64,000 nt of DNA. It comes from Shewanella violacea DSS12. GTDB taxonomy: Bacteria > Pseudomonadota > Gammaproteobacteria > Enterobacterales > Shewanellaceae. The stretch is from contig NC_014012.1 in NCBI RefSeq assembly GCF_000091325.1, forward strand, positions 1,240,001 through 1,304,000, given 5' to 3'. The notes under the pieces are model-generated. The model worked only from the letters and a program-made list of their open reading frames with translations. It was not told where the DNA came from and searched no databases. Made by a program: the position numbers and the translations under genes. The stretch's first letter is position 1. Every line of letters begins with the position of its first letter. Positions 28,361 to 37,886 of this stretch are shown here, in pieces.

Positions 28361-28843
28361 TTAGTCGAGTAAACTATTTATCTCTTTATCTATCGCTTCA
28401 GGCTTAGTGGTAGAACCGAATCTGGTTAACACCTTTCCTTGGCTATCAACTAAGAATTTGGTGAAATTCCATTTGATCCCCTGACTGCCCAAAATACCTT
28501 TAGCCTCGGATTTTAGGTACTCATAGAGAGGATGAGCCTCTGGACCATTGACCTCTATCTTCTCAAAGAGGGGGAAGCTTACGCCGAAGTTCAGCTCACA
28601 AAATGAAGATATTTCACTCTCGTTGCCAGTTTCCTGAGCGCCGAATTGGTTACAGGGAAACCCAAGGATGACGAAATTATCTGGACCGTATTTTTCATAG
28701 AGTGCCTGTAGCCCTTTATATTGAGGGGTAAAGCCACATGCACTCGCCGTGTTGACTATTAATATCACCTTATCTTTATACTCGGATAGGGATAGCGGTT
28801 TTCCTTGAATATCATTTACCGAAAAGTCATAGATAGATGTCAT
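28361..28843 (-). CDS. Glutathione peroxidase, BtuE/GPX family (Cys type)
   Basis: This thiol peroxidase reduces hydrogen peroxide or lipid hydroperoxides with glutathione or thioredoxin. At 160 residues it has the thioredoxin fold without long insertions. The peroxidatic residue is Cys36 in NTASACGFTPQ (Cys, not selenocysteine). Gln is in GFPCNQFGAQE, and Trp and Asn in KWNFTKFLV complete the Cys-Gln-Trp-Asn tetrad. The second Cys, in FPCNQF, may be resolving. It lacks a signal peptide, so it acts in the cytoplasm. The gene is monocistronic and convergent with the repeat array. Confidence 0.92.
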   Translation of the reverse strand: MTSIYDFSVNDIQGKPLSLSEYKDKVILIVNTASACGFTPQYKGLQALYEKYGPDNFVILGFPCNQFGAQETGNESEISSFCELNFGVSFPLFEKIEVNGPEAHPLYEYLKSEAKGILGSQGIKWNFTKFLVDSQGKVLTRFGSTTKPEAIDKEINSLLD

Positions 28844-29546
28844 GTTTGAAACTCTCCTGAAGGTTTAAGTTAATCTAGCAGTAATTAAAATTTCGAGCAA
28901 GTTGATTGCGCGCAATTATTTTGTTGTCCTGCTTGTGTGTTGTCGCTACTAGCATGCTCAAATCCAATCTCCAAACACCAGTATTCATCTTGAGTATGCT
29001 AATTGGAATCTCTCGACTTTTATTCTGGTTTCTCTGCCCTGTGGCTAAGTCTGTTTCTTAGTCGTTTTTATATGGGCAATAGCCTAGGTATAACAAATGC
29101 TTGAGACTGATGTTTTATTTGGCTTGTTATTATTTTGCTTATTATCACATCCACTAGGGTTTACTTCGATACCTCATTGTTACCGTAAAAATAGTCTAAA
29201 CTAATCTTTAGTGACGCTTGAACTTGTATAGGATCACTGCAGCCATCGGAGGGCAGGTTCACCTTTATTCCCCCATGGCTCTGTCAGCTCCTTAGATTAA
29301 ATCCTGTTATAACCAGTGTCTTGCTTTAAAAGTACCAAATTTGGCTAATTATTCGACGGGAAATGAACTATCTTCATATTTTCTATGATTTATATTGAAT
29401 AATGCCCGATGTGTAAATAAAATTGCAACTTGTGTTAATAGTTTGTGGCCATGATTGCCTCCAAGGATCAGGGGGGAGTCAGATAGAGGCTAGCAGTTTG
29501 TAGTTGACCTAAGGTCAATGAATAATTAGATAAAAGGCTGAATGCT
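28844..29546. other. Divergent non-coding region between gpx and the GGDEF-family gene
   Basis: Seven hundred bases without a convincing ORF. One possible structured patch is 29241-29280, where AGCCATCGGAGGG can pair with CCCCCATGGCT around a 16-base loop; it matches no riboswitch I can name. The rest is AT-rich and should hold the two divergent promoters. Confidence 0.4.
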
Positions 29547-31214
29547 ATGATCCAAAGAACTCTCTTGTTACTACTCATCTTGTTTAGCCAAACAGCTGTA
29601 GCTGTTACCTCAATCGACCAATCTTTTCTGTTTCATGCTAAAGCTGAGCAAAAACAACCCTCTCAACATGCCGATGTACTCCCTTGGATGGCGACACTGG
29701 AAAAAGCTGACAGCATCAGTTTGACTGGTGGTAGTTACTGGCTGGTGATGCCTACATTGATGTACGACAGAGAGACTAAATGGGTGATCAGTGTCAGAAA
29801 CTCTATCGTTGAATCTTTGGATTATTGGGTGATTGGTGACGATGGCAGTAAACAACACTCTCACAGTGGCTACTATGCCCCTTACGAGTTTTTGTTTGAT
29901 TATGGCCGGGAAGTTGAGCTTAACTATGGTGTGGAATATTGGCTTATAGTAAAACTGGAGAGTCGCTACTTTTCTTCTGTGCCTAAGGTGGAGCTCAAAC
30001 CTCTGTTAGAACACAAGAAAAGTTCAGATTTTGAAGCCATGGCTGTGATGTTATGCCTAGGCGGACTCTTCTTCATTGCCTGCTATAACTTGCTGATTTT
30101 CTTTTCTATTAAGGATCGTGCCTTTCTTTATTATGGCCTCTATGTATTGGCATACTTTTTTGGTTGGGCTGTGACATTTCATATACCTGCGCATATGTGG
30201 AATTACCATAACCTAGAGATACACCATCTATTTTTTATTAGTCTTCCAATTTTTAATATATTGTTCTATAAACACTTTCTTCAGCTTCCTGAGTATTCAC
30301 CTAAGCTGTGGCGTCTAAGTAAGTATTTGATGTGGGTCTGTATTTTGGCACTGCCTACCAGTATTTACCTGGTCTCCTACACCGCACTCATAGCCTCAGT
30401 GTTAATCATGTTGTGGATTGGCTTAGCGATCACTTGTGGTAACGTCTGCCTGATCAAAGGTTTCGCTCCAGCCCGTTATTTCATCTTTGCTTTTACCTGT
30501 TTATTACTGCCAGCCGTGATTATTCTTCCGGGTAATTTAGGCCTGACACCGGATTTTATCGAATATGCAGAACTCGCCACCCTCATCGGGGGAACCGCAG
30601 ATGCACTCTTACTGTCTTTAGCACTGGCAAATAAGATCAAGTTATTGTCTGAGGAGAGGCAGACCTACATCAAGACATTGGGCATTGCCTGGGAGAAAGC
30701 CCGTCAAGATGGGCTGACACAGCTACAAAATCGACACGCTTTCGACGAATACTTACAAACTCAGCCGTTTGGCATTGAGGTTAAGCGGGATGAACACCTC
30801 ATCTTGTTGGATATCGATGGTATCACTCAGGTGAACCATACCTTAGGTCATCATGAGGGAGATTGTTTACTCAAGTTTGCCGCTAAACAGCTTCAACTTA
30901 TCTGTGAAGCTCATGAAAGAGTTAAGTTATTTAGGATCGGGGGAGATAATTTTGTCATTTTACTCTCGGTAGAACAGACTCAGTCTGTTCTGGTTCAACT
31001 GGAGCAAGTCTCCAATGAATTTGCGAAAGAAGGCTATCGAAAGACAGGTATAAGTTATGGATATGCGTTGAATACAGCGGTGAAGGATGCCAGTGACTGG
31101 TTGAGAGCCGCAGATAGAAATATGTATAAAGCTAAGACAGATAAACGCCGTGAGAAACAGGCACATTTGAGGCAAGTCATGGAGGATGAATCCAATAACT
31201 TGGACTTCATTTAA
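29547..31214 (+). CDS. 7TM-DISM sensor protein with degenerate GGDEF domain
   Basis: A signal peptide (cleaved near AVA) is followed by a periplasmic 7TMR-DISMED2-like sensing domain (about 30-160), seven membrane helices (about 165-365) and a cytoplasmic GGDEF domain (about 385-545). The catalytic domain keeps DGLTQLQNRHAF, the metal-binding LDIDGITQVN and the overall length, but the signature loop reads RIGGDNF (residues 463-469): the fourth position of GGDEF is Asn. No RxxD inhibitory site precedes it. Diguanylate cyclase activity is therefore doubtful; it may bind GTP or act as a receptor or scaffold. The ligand is unknown. Monocistronic, followed by a strong terminator. Confidence 0.88.
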   Translation: MIQRTLLLLLILFSQTAVAVTSIDQSFLFHAKAEQKQPSQHADVLPWMATLEKADSISLTGGSYWLVMPTLMYDRETKWVISVRNSIVESLDYWVIGDDGSKQHSHSGYYAPYEFLFDYGREVELNYGVEYWLIVKLESRYFSSVPKVELKPLLEHKKSSDFEAMAVMLCLGGLFFIACYNLLIFFSIKDRAFLYYGLYVLAYFFGWAVTFHIPAHMWNYHNLEIHHLFFISLPIFNILFYKHFLQLPEYSPKLWRLSKYLMWVCILALPTSIYLVSYTALIASVLIMLWIGLAITCGNVCLIKGFAPARYFIFAFTCLLLPAVIILPGNLGLTPDFIEYAELATLIGGTADALLLSLALANKIKLLSEERQTYIKTLGIAWEKARQDGLTQLQNRHAFDEYLQTQPFGIEVKRDEHLILLDIDGITQVNHTLGHHEGDCLLKFAAKQLQLICEAHERVKLFRIGGDNFVILLSVEQTQSVLVQLEQVSNEFAKEGYRKTGISYGYALNTAVKDASDWLRAADRNMYKAKTDKRREKQAHLRQVMEDESNNLDFI

Positions 31215-31226
31215 TTTTTCGAGATA

Positions 31227-31258
31227 AAAATCCTGGCAGCTTTCACTGCCAGGATTTT
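31227..31258. terminator. Bidirectional terminator
   Basis: A 13-bp perfect stem AAAATCCTGGCAG (31227-31239) / CTGCCAGGATTTT (31246-31258) with a 6-base loop lies between two convergent genes, with A- and T-rich flanks usable in both directions. Confidence 0.92.
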
Positions 31259-31287
31259 ATGTATTAACCCCATTGGAATTGTAACGA

Positions 31288-34200
31288 CTAAAAGTCCTTT
31301 TCTCCTTTAATCACCTTAGGATAGCCGCAGATAGCTTTTGAGGTGTGCATGCCTGCCATGGTTGCGGCTTCGACACAGCTGGCGTTGATGCCTGTGTTTA
31401 TCCAGTCGCCAGTCACATAGAGGTTATCTATGCCTGTGCCGTCGGTATCTATACGGTATTTACTGCTGCCCTTAACCGACATCACATATTGCTCGGAGGG
31501 ATCGATATTCACGCGCCAATATTGCTTATCAAACCTGGCTTGCCCCTGAGTGGCTTCGCTAGCTTCATCGCCCAGGTGTAACCACTGCCAAGGGAACTCC
31601 TCACCCACATTAGTCCACAGCTTGTGGATCTGATTGTTGAGCTGACCTATAGCGCCCTCTTTGGCTTGGTTTGCCTTAAGTTCTGGAAACTCAATATCTG
31701 AGCGAGGAGGGTAATGCTCTACCGGCAGCGCCGAACAGAAGTAGCTGGAATTTTTAGGTTGTACCCCTTGCCAGTCCTCCTTATCGAGTAACTGATCCAT
31801 AGAGGCCCAAGTATCAAAGGGTTCGGTGAAGCCTGATAGTACAGGTTGCTCACCACTCTCTGGTGTGTATTTCCAGCCCATGCCATCCAGATCTTCATTG
31901 AGCCAGACTTGATAGGCTTGAGTGGCCACAGTCTTGACCTTGTTGACAGCCTTAGTTAATGGCTCGCTCTGGGCCATGACTTCAGCCGCGACATGGGGTA
32001 CCGAACCTATGGATAAGCCGAATATGACCCGGTCAAAATCCTGTCCTTTGAGCAATTTCTTTGTCGGTAATGGCTTACCGAATTTGTCTTGATAAACCGC
32101 TCCCCAGTTACTCCAGAAGTGTTCCAGGTTGATGTTATTATCTTTGAGTAGCTGAGCTTGCTCAGTATCTAGCTGCTCATAAAGTGGCGCACTTGGCCAG
32201 CAATCCAATCCTTTGACATCGACTAGAGGGTTATAGCTTTCCAGCCCCTGCTTGAGTTTAACCTGCTCGGTTATTTCGATGGCTTCAATGGTGCCGTTAT
32301 TACAAACCAGATTATCCACTTGGTTGAAGTAGTGGAAGTTCACCCCGCGGCGCTTGAGGACTTCATAGTAGGGGGTAAACACCACATCCCCCATGCCTGC
32401 CTGCATCTTCCACATCACGCCACCTTGATAACACAGAGCTATCCGCAGCATGGATCGTATGATGGTGCCCGCCTCCAGATTAGGTTTATCGAAATTGCCT
32501 TTCTCATAGGCGAAGACCAGATCGTAGAAGCTCCTTACTGGCGCGGAATCCACTGTAAATTTCTGATTCGCACCGTGTTTTGTTAGCCACTCACGGTAAT
32601 CATAATCGTTGATAACATCGAAGCCATGCTTAAACACGCCATCGGCGAACATGCCCTTGAGTATGGTTAGGCCAAGATCTGAGGCGATATACAGCCTGCG
32701 AAGCTCATCATTAGTCTCTAATTTCTCGGAAAAGCTCTCCTCTAAACGCGCGCGAAAACTGTCGACGGCGGACTCGATAAAGCCTTCATCTTCCTCATCT
32801 GGGCTGTGGACGTGTTCATCACATTCGCGACCGATTAACTGATTCAGATGACATTCGATAGAGTCGCCAAGTGATGCCAAGCTCTCTTTTGTGTCCTCTA
32901 TGGTGTCTTCAATGGAGTCTTCTATCCTGTCTTTAAGGCGTTCAAACCAGTCTTCGCTAAACCAATGTACGGGTTTAGCCGTCTCTTTCTCGGCTTCATC
33001 GAGTAGGTCATCCATCTCCTTGAGCCAGCCTCTTATCCAGCTAAAGGCTGCCTTGACCACTTTCCACAGGGTTAAGATCTCCGTACCGTCTCCCGGGAGT
33101 CCATCTCTGAGTGGGAACTCTATGGGCCAGCTATCTGAATCTCCGCCAACATCTTCCTGTAGCACTATATAGCTATGGGGCTTGAAGGCATCTAAGAAGG
33201 TCGCCAGTGGTGCATCGGCTGGTCGGTCGAGTTCTTCATAGGCTTTGCGCATCAGGCTAAAGGCATTTTGATAAAAACCAAACCAGATATGCAGACCGTG
33301 TTCTTCGATTCGCTGGCCTTGCTCGGCGTTACGCCCGCTGGCACCTTTGCCGCCAATGCGCCAACCTAGTTGATAGACATCTATCTCGTAATTGTTCTGC
33401 CAACCTGGCTGCTCGGTGAGGCACATGGCCGCCGACATAGCGGCTACTCCGCCGCCGAGTATGGCAATCTTCTCTTTCTTAAGTACCGAGTTATCGACTA
33501 ATACCTCTCCCTCTGGCACTTCGAAGTCAAAATTGACGTGATAGGGGAGCAGCACATGTTGCTCACCCAATTCGACGCCCAATGCCTCTTTCAATGGGAA
33601 GCTGGCATTGTCGTACACTGTGGCTAATAGATCATTTTCCAGCAATGATAACGAATGGACTTTATTCACCTTAGCGGGTGAGGCTGTTATCGCCTGATAC
33701 ACAGCCTTTTCTCCGGCTGAGTCCGGTAATTGCTTGAGAAAAACTTGATCGATAGCGGGTTTGAACAGCAAGCTAAATAGCTGTTCTTCACCTAGTTTGT
33801 CGAGTTCAGGAATAAAATCGGTCTGATCTTTAAACAGCTTCCAAGTCTTAGTGATGGCCTCGAATGTGGTGAGCTGGTCTTCCTCTTGTGCTTCACAATC
33901 TACCGTTAATAAGGGATGAAATGCCAGTTCCGTCTCGGGAGAGAAGGTTTTGAAGCTCTTTACCGAGAGGCTGAGTTTAGTGAGGGCCTCACCTGGCTTA
34001 GGCATCTCATACTCACACATGTATTTGGGGTAACCGAATAGCTCGCGGCCATTGATGAGGGCCATGGCATCATTGACGAAGGTGAATAAGGGATGAAAAT
34101 ACAGATGACTGATGTCATCACTGTCGGCACTTTCTTGCCTGCCAATCATGACCCAAGTGATAATATCCGTTTCCTGAATCCAGCCTTTCTCCCTGTCTTG

Positions 34201-34440
34201 AGGGTTCGCTGAATAGGCCTTATCGATCCGGGTGAAGCTGGTTAAGATATAAGGTGAAAGCACCTTAAAGTACATCTTGCTACCCGCCACCTGATTAAGG
34301 CAAGTATCGATGGATTTTTGTAAGTTTTGCTCTTTCCCTTTCATGAAGAAACCATACATGTCGGCCCTGTTGAGCACGAGTGGCGAGTGCATCAACATGG
34401 AGCCAGGGGGATAGATAAAGTCAGGTCGAAGTTGTTCCAT
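31288..34440 (-). CDS. Two-domain protein: acetoacetate-decarboxylase-like plus FAD-dependent amine-oxidase/desaturase-like
   Basis: Residues 1 to about 250 resemble the acetoacetate decarboxylase-like fold (PPGSMLMHSPLVLN, GYPKYMCEYEMPKPGEA); the catalytic lysine of true decarboxylases cannot be assigned by eye. From about 322 a Rossmann FAD-binding motif IAILGGGVAAMSAAM (Gly329-331) begins a flavoprotein domain with YQLGWRIGGKGASGRN, EEHGLHIWFGFY and a C-terminal FAD motif NLYVTGDWINTGINASCVEAA, as in phytoene desaturase and amine-oxidase relatives. An acidic helical insert lies near 480-600. No signal peptide or membrane segment is obvious. ATG 34440 has AAGGA eight bases upstream. The substrate is unknown and it has no pathway neighbours. 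Confidence 0.75.
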   Translation of the reverse strand: MEQLRPDFIYPPGSMLMHSPLVLNRADMYGFFMKGKEQNLQKSIDTCLNQVAGSKMYFKVLSPYILTSFTRIDKAYSANPQDREKGWIQETDIITWVMIGRQESADSDDISHLYFHPLFTFVNDAMALINGRELFGYPKYMCEYEMPKPGEALTKLSLSVKSFKTFSPETELAFHPLLTVDCEAQEEDQLTTFEAITKTWKLFKDQTDFIPELDKLGEEQLFSLLFKPAIDQVFLKQLPDSAGEKAVYQAITASPAKVNKVHSLSLLENDLLATVYDNASFPLKEALGVELGEQHVLLPYHVNFDFEVPEGEVLVDNSVLKKEKIAILGGGVAAMSAAMCLTEQPGWQNNYEIDVYQLGWRIGGKGASGRNAEQGQRIEEHGLHIWFGFYQNAFSLMRKAYEELDRPADAPLATFLDAFKPHSYIVLQEDVGGDSDSWPIEFPLRDGLPGDGTEILTLWKVVKAAFSWIRGWLKEMDDLLDEAEKETAKPVHWFSEDWFERLKDRIEDSIEDTIEDTKESLASLGDSIECHLNQLIGRECDEHVHSPDEEDEGFIESAVDSFRARLEESFSEKLETNDELRRLYIASDLGLTILKGMFADGVFKHGFDVINDYDYREWLTKHGANQKFTVDSAPVRSFYDLVFAYEKGNFDKPNLEAGTIIRSMLRIALCYQGGVMWKMQAGMGDVVFTPYYEVLKRRGVNFHYFNQVDNLVCNNGTIEAIEITEQVKLKQGLESYNPLVDVKGLDCWPSAPLYEQLDTEQAQLLKDNNINLEHFWSNWGAVYQDKFGKPLPTKKLLKGQDFDRVIFGLSIGSVPHVAAEVMAQSEPLTKAVNKVKTVATQAYQVWLNEDLDGMGWKYTPESGEQPVLSGFTEPFDTWASMDQLLDKEDWQGVQPKNSSYFCSALPVEHYPPRSDIEFPELKANQAKEGAIGQLNNQIHKLWTNVGEEFPWQWLHLGDEASEATQGQARFDKQYWRVNIDPSEQYVMSVKGSSKYRIDTDGTGIDNLYVTGDWINTGINASCVEAATMAGMHTSKAICGYPKVIKGEKDF

Positions 34441-34806
34441 GGCCTATTTCCTTTTGTGGCATAGAAGTCGTGAAGCGCATTTGTGATGGGTGTTACTTGG
34501 TTGTCTTGAGGATGTTTTCATGTGTTTGCGCAAAGGTAAACGATAAGACTATGAAGATTTTGGGGATTATTCAAATATTTATACAAATAATTAATAGGGA
34601 GTAATCGAATCATCAAACTTGGCTAAGGATTTAAGAGAAGCATAAGGCAGGAAAGCACAAGATTAGGTTAACAAAACCATAAGACTGGAGTGGCACAAGA
34701 TATGTATTATTCCGGTATGATTTTGGGCGGAATCCAACTTGAGTTTTTTAAGTAAGGGCTGCCTTACAGCTATTCAAACTTAGCGGTATTACAGCTTGCT
34801 CTGAGC
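34441..34806. other. Non-coding stretch upstream of the FAD protein gene
   Basis: About 365 AT-rich bases precede two minus-strand genes. It should hold the promoter of the FAD protein gene. No ORF, repeat or convincing hairpin was seen. Confidence 0.5.
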
Positions 34807-34977
34807 TTAGTAATGCTCGGGTTGTGAATTACCTTGTTGACGCTTTAGATCCAATAACTCTCTGCGCCTGTGTTTATCTCGCTTGCTCTTATGCTTACCT
34901 TGACCTTCTTGCTTGTCACTATCACTGTCTATTTGGCTATCCCAGAGTCGATCATCACTATCGTAGAAATTTGACAT
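34807..34977 (-). CDS. Small charged hypothetical protein, 56 residues
   Basis: The likely start is ATG 34977, giving MSNFYDSDDRLWDSQI at the N-terminus; GGA lies seven bases upstream. An acidic first half (Asp/Ser-rich) is followed by a Lys/Arg/His-rich middle (HKSKRDKHRRRELLDLKRQ) that should be helical. No membrane segment or known domain. Such an acidic-then-basic small protein could bind RNA or a partner protein, but this is a guess. A longer reading frame upstream to 35073 begins with an unlikely hydrophobic stretch and was not used. Confidence 0.55.
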   Translation of the reverse strand: MSNFYDSDDRLWDSQIDSDSDKQEGQGKHKSKRDKHRRRELLDLKRQQGNSQPEHY

Positions 34978-35132
34978 CTTAATATCCGAATTATTTGTGT
35001 TTAATACACTTGGTATAAAGCAGATTCTAGGAAAGGCAGATGACAGGAAGATGACAAGGTTTCGAGTCCTCACTATAAATATTGAAATAGTTACCTATGT
35101 TGAAATACAGGAGTCGATAAACCTAGGGCAAT

Positions 35133-35156
35133 AAAAAGACGACCATAAGGTCGTCT
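35133..35156 (-). terminator. Terminator of the rRNA methyltransferase gene
   Basis: On the minus strand, AGACGACC (35156-35149), loop TTAT, GGTCGTCT (35144-35137), then five T (35137-35133). It lies 35 bases after the methyltransferase stop. Confidence 0.88.
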
Positions 35157-35190
35157 CTATATTCTTAGATTTGCTAGTGCTTTTTGGGGG

Positions 35191-36642
35191 TTAGCTGCTT
35201 CTTTTCATTCGAGCGACGAACATGCCATCGGTATCGGCTTGATATGGCAAAATAAGATGCATACTCGCCTCTATACCGGTAAACGGATGTGTGGTGACTT
35301 CCAGAGAAAAATCCGTGTGCTTAGCCAAGAAGGCATTGACCACATCTTCATTCTCTAAGGGGGACAGTGAACAGGTGGCATATACCAAGGTGGCCCCGGC
35401 TTTAACTGCCTGACTGGAGCGGCTGAGAATATCCAGCTGTAGGCCAGGTTTATCCAGAACCGTTTCAATAGCATCTATCCAGCGCATATCCGGATTACGA
35501 CGCCAGGTACCTGTGCAACTACAGGGAGCATCGACCAGCACGCCATCGAAGTGATTATGAGCCACGGGCAGATCATCAGACTTCCAGGGAGAAGCTGTGA
35601 TGCCTTTAAAACCTGCACGTTTAGCGCGCTTGGCTAGTTCTTCTAATGGCTTACGACGCACATCTGAGGCGATGATAGTGCCTGTGGCTTGTTTGTCCTT
35701 GGCTAACATCAAAGATCTCAATTGTAGGCTCTTACCGCCTGCACCGCTGCAGGTATCCCACCAGTTATCATTTGGACTTGGGTTACAGACTTGGCCGACA
35801 ACTTGTGAGCCTAAGTCTTGTATCTCAAGCTCGCCTTCGCGATATAGTGACAGGCCGTTAAGATTGATGCTCTTGTGGCCCAGGCTGATGCTATCACTAA
35901 AATACTCACTGGCCGTGGTGGTGATATCTAATTTTGCTAGCTTCTCTATAGCCTCATTAGTTTCGATATTTTGCACTCTGGCCCAGATAGGTGGGCGAGA
36001 AGAGAGGGCCTGGACCATAGCCAAGCGCTGCTCGGCATCTTGGATAGGACAAGTCTGCCAGAACCAAGCGGGTACTAAGTCATCTGTGGTGAAAGAGATA
36101 GTCGGGAACTGACGAGTGAGCCAATCACATTTTTCCGATACATTTTCTAGAGCAGATCCAGCTTCGAGAGTGAGGTTTTTCCCCTGGCCTGAAAAGCCTG
36201 TCCAGGCGGCAATAAACGGCTCCCATGAATGAGATTCCAGACGGGCATTAAGTGTCAGCATGGTGAACCAAGCTTGGGTGCCTGTATTTGCTGTGCTAGT
36301 ACCAGTACTAGTGGAAAACTTGTTTAACCATCCCCACCAACGAAATAGGGCAAACAAACTCTCACGAATGACACGTCTATCTTTAGAGCCATGCTTCTTA
36401 TTGACTCTAAAGTACTCACCCACAATGCGATCCGCCGGCTGCTTCTTTGCCATTATCTGAGTAAATAATTGAAGTATGGTATTGGCATAGCTAAGTGCAC
36501 GCTTTTGCGCCGGAGTCTCGGCGTTCATGGCTTCAAAAGAGGTCGCTTTGATCTCGTTAAGAAATGTCACGATTGAGAGGTGCTCATCAGATGTCGAATC
36601 AGATGTTGGTTCAGAATGGCTTATGTTCAAGGCGTCGCCCAT
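35191..36642 (-). CDS. RsmB/NOP2/Sun-family RNA (cytosine-5) methyltransferase
   Basis: This SAM-dependent enzyme should methylate C5 of a cytosine in rRNA or tRNA. The N-terminal helical domain (about 40-180) resembles the NusB-like/RsmB N region. The SAM site is DTCSGAGGKSLQLRSLM near 290. The two family cysteines are in DAPCSCTGTWRRNPDMRW (catalytic helper and motif IV) and YATCSLSPLENEDVV (motif VI nucleophile region). There is no C-terminal PUA-like extension as in RsmF, so it is not RsmF. The exact target is not clear. The start at 36642 has a poor ribosome-binding site; ATG at residue 39 (MNAETPAQKRALSYA) is a plausible alternative. Confidence 0.85.
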   Translation of the reverse strand: MGDALNISHSEPTSDSTSDEHLSIVTFLNEIKATSFEAMNAETPAQKRALSYANTILQLFTQIMAKKQPADRIVGEYFRVNKKHGSKDRRVIRESLFALFRWWGWLNKFSTSTGTSTANTGTQAWFTMLTLNARLESHSWEPFIAAWTGFSGQGKNLTLEAGSALENVSEKCDWLTRQFPTISFTTDDLVPAWFWQTCPIQDAEQRLAMVQALSSRPPIWARVQNIETNEAIEKLAKLDITTTASEYFSDSISLGHKSINLNGLSLYREGELEIQDLGSQVVGQVCNPSPNDNWWDTCSGAGGKSLQLRSLMLAKDKQATGTIIASDVRRKPLEELAKRAKRAGFKGITASPWKSDDLPVAHNHFDGVLVDAPCSCTGTWRRNPDMRWIDAIETVLDKPGLQLDILSRSSQAVKAGATLVYATCSLSPLENEDVVNAFLAKHTDFSLEVTTHPFTGIEASMHLILPYQADTDGMFVARMKRSS

Positions 36643-36847
36643 GGGTAGTTATCTAGGATGGTATTTATCTGGGCGAATTATAACAGATGTGTGCCTGCTT
36701 CGAATCAAGGTGGTTAGATTTTTTAAATCGCTTGTTGGTATTGGTAGTGTGCTTGAAGGTCGAAGCTGTATTGTCATCTATTGCTTGCTCCATTTTCTTC
36801 TCAGCTTTAGAATTGCGGGTAAATTCACATCCATTTAGTGAGCTCAA

Positions 36848-37081
36848 GTGAGTCATAAACTCGGAAAAAAGGCGATTATTGTATCTGTCCTATTGTTAGT
36901 TTTAGGATGTGTTTTTCTCTTGCTGGAAAATACTTTCTATCAATATGTTGATGAGAAAGGATTCCTGCATGAAAGCTTGTTTATGCCCTTGGGGTCTTTC
37001 AGTGTATGTCTGGGACTAATCATCATCTTGCTGGTCTTTATTGGTAGATTCTTGGTTAAGAAAAAATGTGGTGACCATTGA
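36848..37081 (+). CDS. Small two-helix membrane protein, DUF3955-like
   Basis: A 77-residue protein with GTG start at 36848. Two hydrophobic helices (about residues 9-27 and 48-68) flank a short extracytoplasmic loop containing YVDEKGFLHESLFMPLGS, a pattern I associate with DUF3955 proteins. Function unknown. Basic residues near both ends (KKKCGDH at the C-terminus) place both ends in the cytoplasm. It precedes yqfB by 94 bases. Confidence 0.6.
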   Translation: MSHKLGKKAIIVSVLLLVLGCVFLLLENTFYQYVDEKGFLHESLFMPLGSFSVCLGLIIILLVFIGRFLVKKKCGDH

Positions 37082-37175
37082 AGCGGGCAATACCGTTTTA
37101 GTGAAGGAAAAGTCATGAGTAAAATTGCTGACTAAAGTTAGTCGAAATAACAAAATAGATAATTTGGATTGATTA

Positions 37176-37493
37176 ATGAAAGACGTACCAACAAGCATCA
37201 GCTTCTTTGAAATGCTCAGCCCCTTTGTCGCATCAGGAAAGAAGACCATCACCATTAGGGATGAGTCTGAGTGTCATTATGTGCCGGGTACTCAGGTTGA
37301 GGTGTTTACCTTAGAAACCAATATTAAGGTCTGTGATATCGAAATTGAATCGGTAGAGCCTATTCTATTTAGCGAGATCAACGAGTTCCACGCTGAGCAA
37401 GAATATCTGCCACTGCCAAAATTGAAGCAGATAATAAGTAAGGTTTACCCAAACACAGAACAACTTTACGTCATCTCCTATAAGCTGGTCTAA
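37176..37493 (+). CDS. yqfB: N4-acetylcytidine amidohydrolase, ASCH domain (YqfB)
   Basis: A 105-residue ASCH-domain protein closely matching E. coli YqfB, which deacetylates N4-acetylcytidine. Conserved features are ITFF-like SFFEML at the start, SGKKTITIRDESECH (Lys23 and Thr26 corresponding to catalytic Lys21 and Thr24), and HAEQEYLPLPKLKQIISKVYP with the catalytic Glu. The C-terminus YVISYKLV matches the YVIEFK ending. It is a cytoplasmic nucleoside salvage enzyme. Confidence 0.93.
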   Translation: MKDVPTSISFFEMLSPFVASGKKTITIRDESECHYVPGTQVEVFTLETNIKVCDIEIESVEPILFSEINEFHAEQEYLPLPKLKQIISKVYPNTEQLYVISYKLV

Positions 37494-37518
37494 CTGGGCT
37501 AAAGAATCAAAAAATGGC

Positions 37519-37674
37519 TTATTCAGTCAGCATATTTTTAATCTGTTGGGCCAGTTCCACATAGCTCAAGTCAGATAACGCCGGTGTCACTATGCCTATC
37601 TCCTTATTGGGCCAGCTTATTCTTGCACTATTTTTGTGTTTCTTTGTATTGAGCAGGGCAATAAAGGAGCAAGT
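37519..37674 (-). pseudogene. Possible 3' remnant of an unidentified gene
   Basis: Fifty-one sense codons end in TAA (37521-37519) on the minus strand after an in-frame TAG at 37677-37675, with no start codon near the 5' end. The peptide ends GIVTPALSDLSYVELAQQIKNMLTE, which reads like a natural amphipathic C-terminus. The rest of the 37494-37886 gap shows no other coding signal except the permease promoter region. It could be a decayed C-terminal fragment; chance is possible. Confidence 0.3.
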
Positions 37675-37886
37675 CTAGGCAATTATCATGTGTTCCTATT
37701 GCCTGACAGATACCGGTTAATAAGCCTAATTTAGGTAATTGACAGCGCTGTCACTAGGCGTTAGTGTAAACGGTGTATGATTGATATCCAATTGTTAGCG
37801 AGATGTTTACTTGTGTGTAACTGGCTTAGTGTCGGTTTTATCAGGGGGATATCAGAAAAATAAAATAATAATCTAAGGATAAGAAT

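Noticed and set aside
29241..29280. Riboswitch upstream of the GGDEF-family gene
   Set aside because: There is a plausible hairpin, but it matches neither the c-di-GMP (GEMM) motif nor another riboswitch known to me, and it is 267 bases before the gene.
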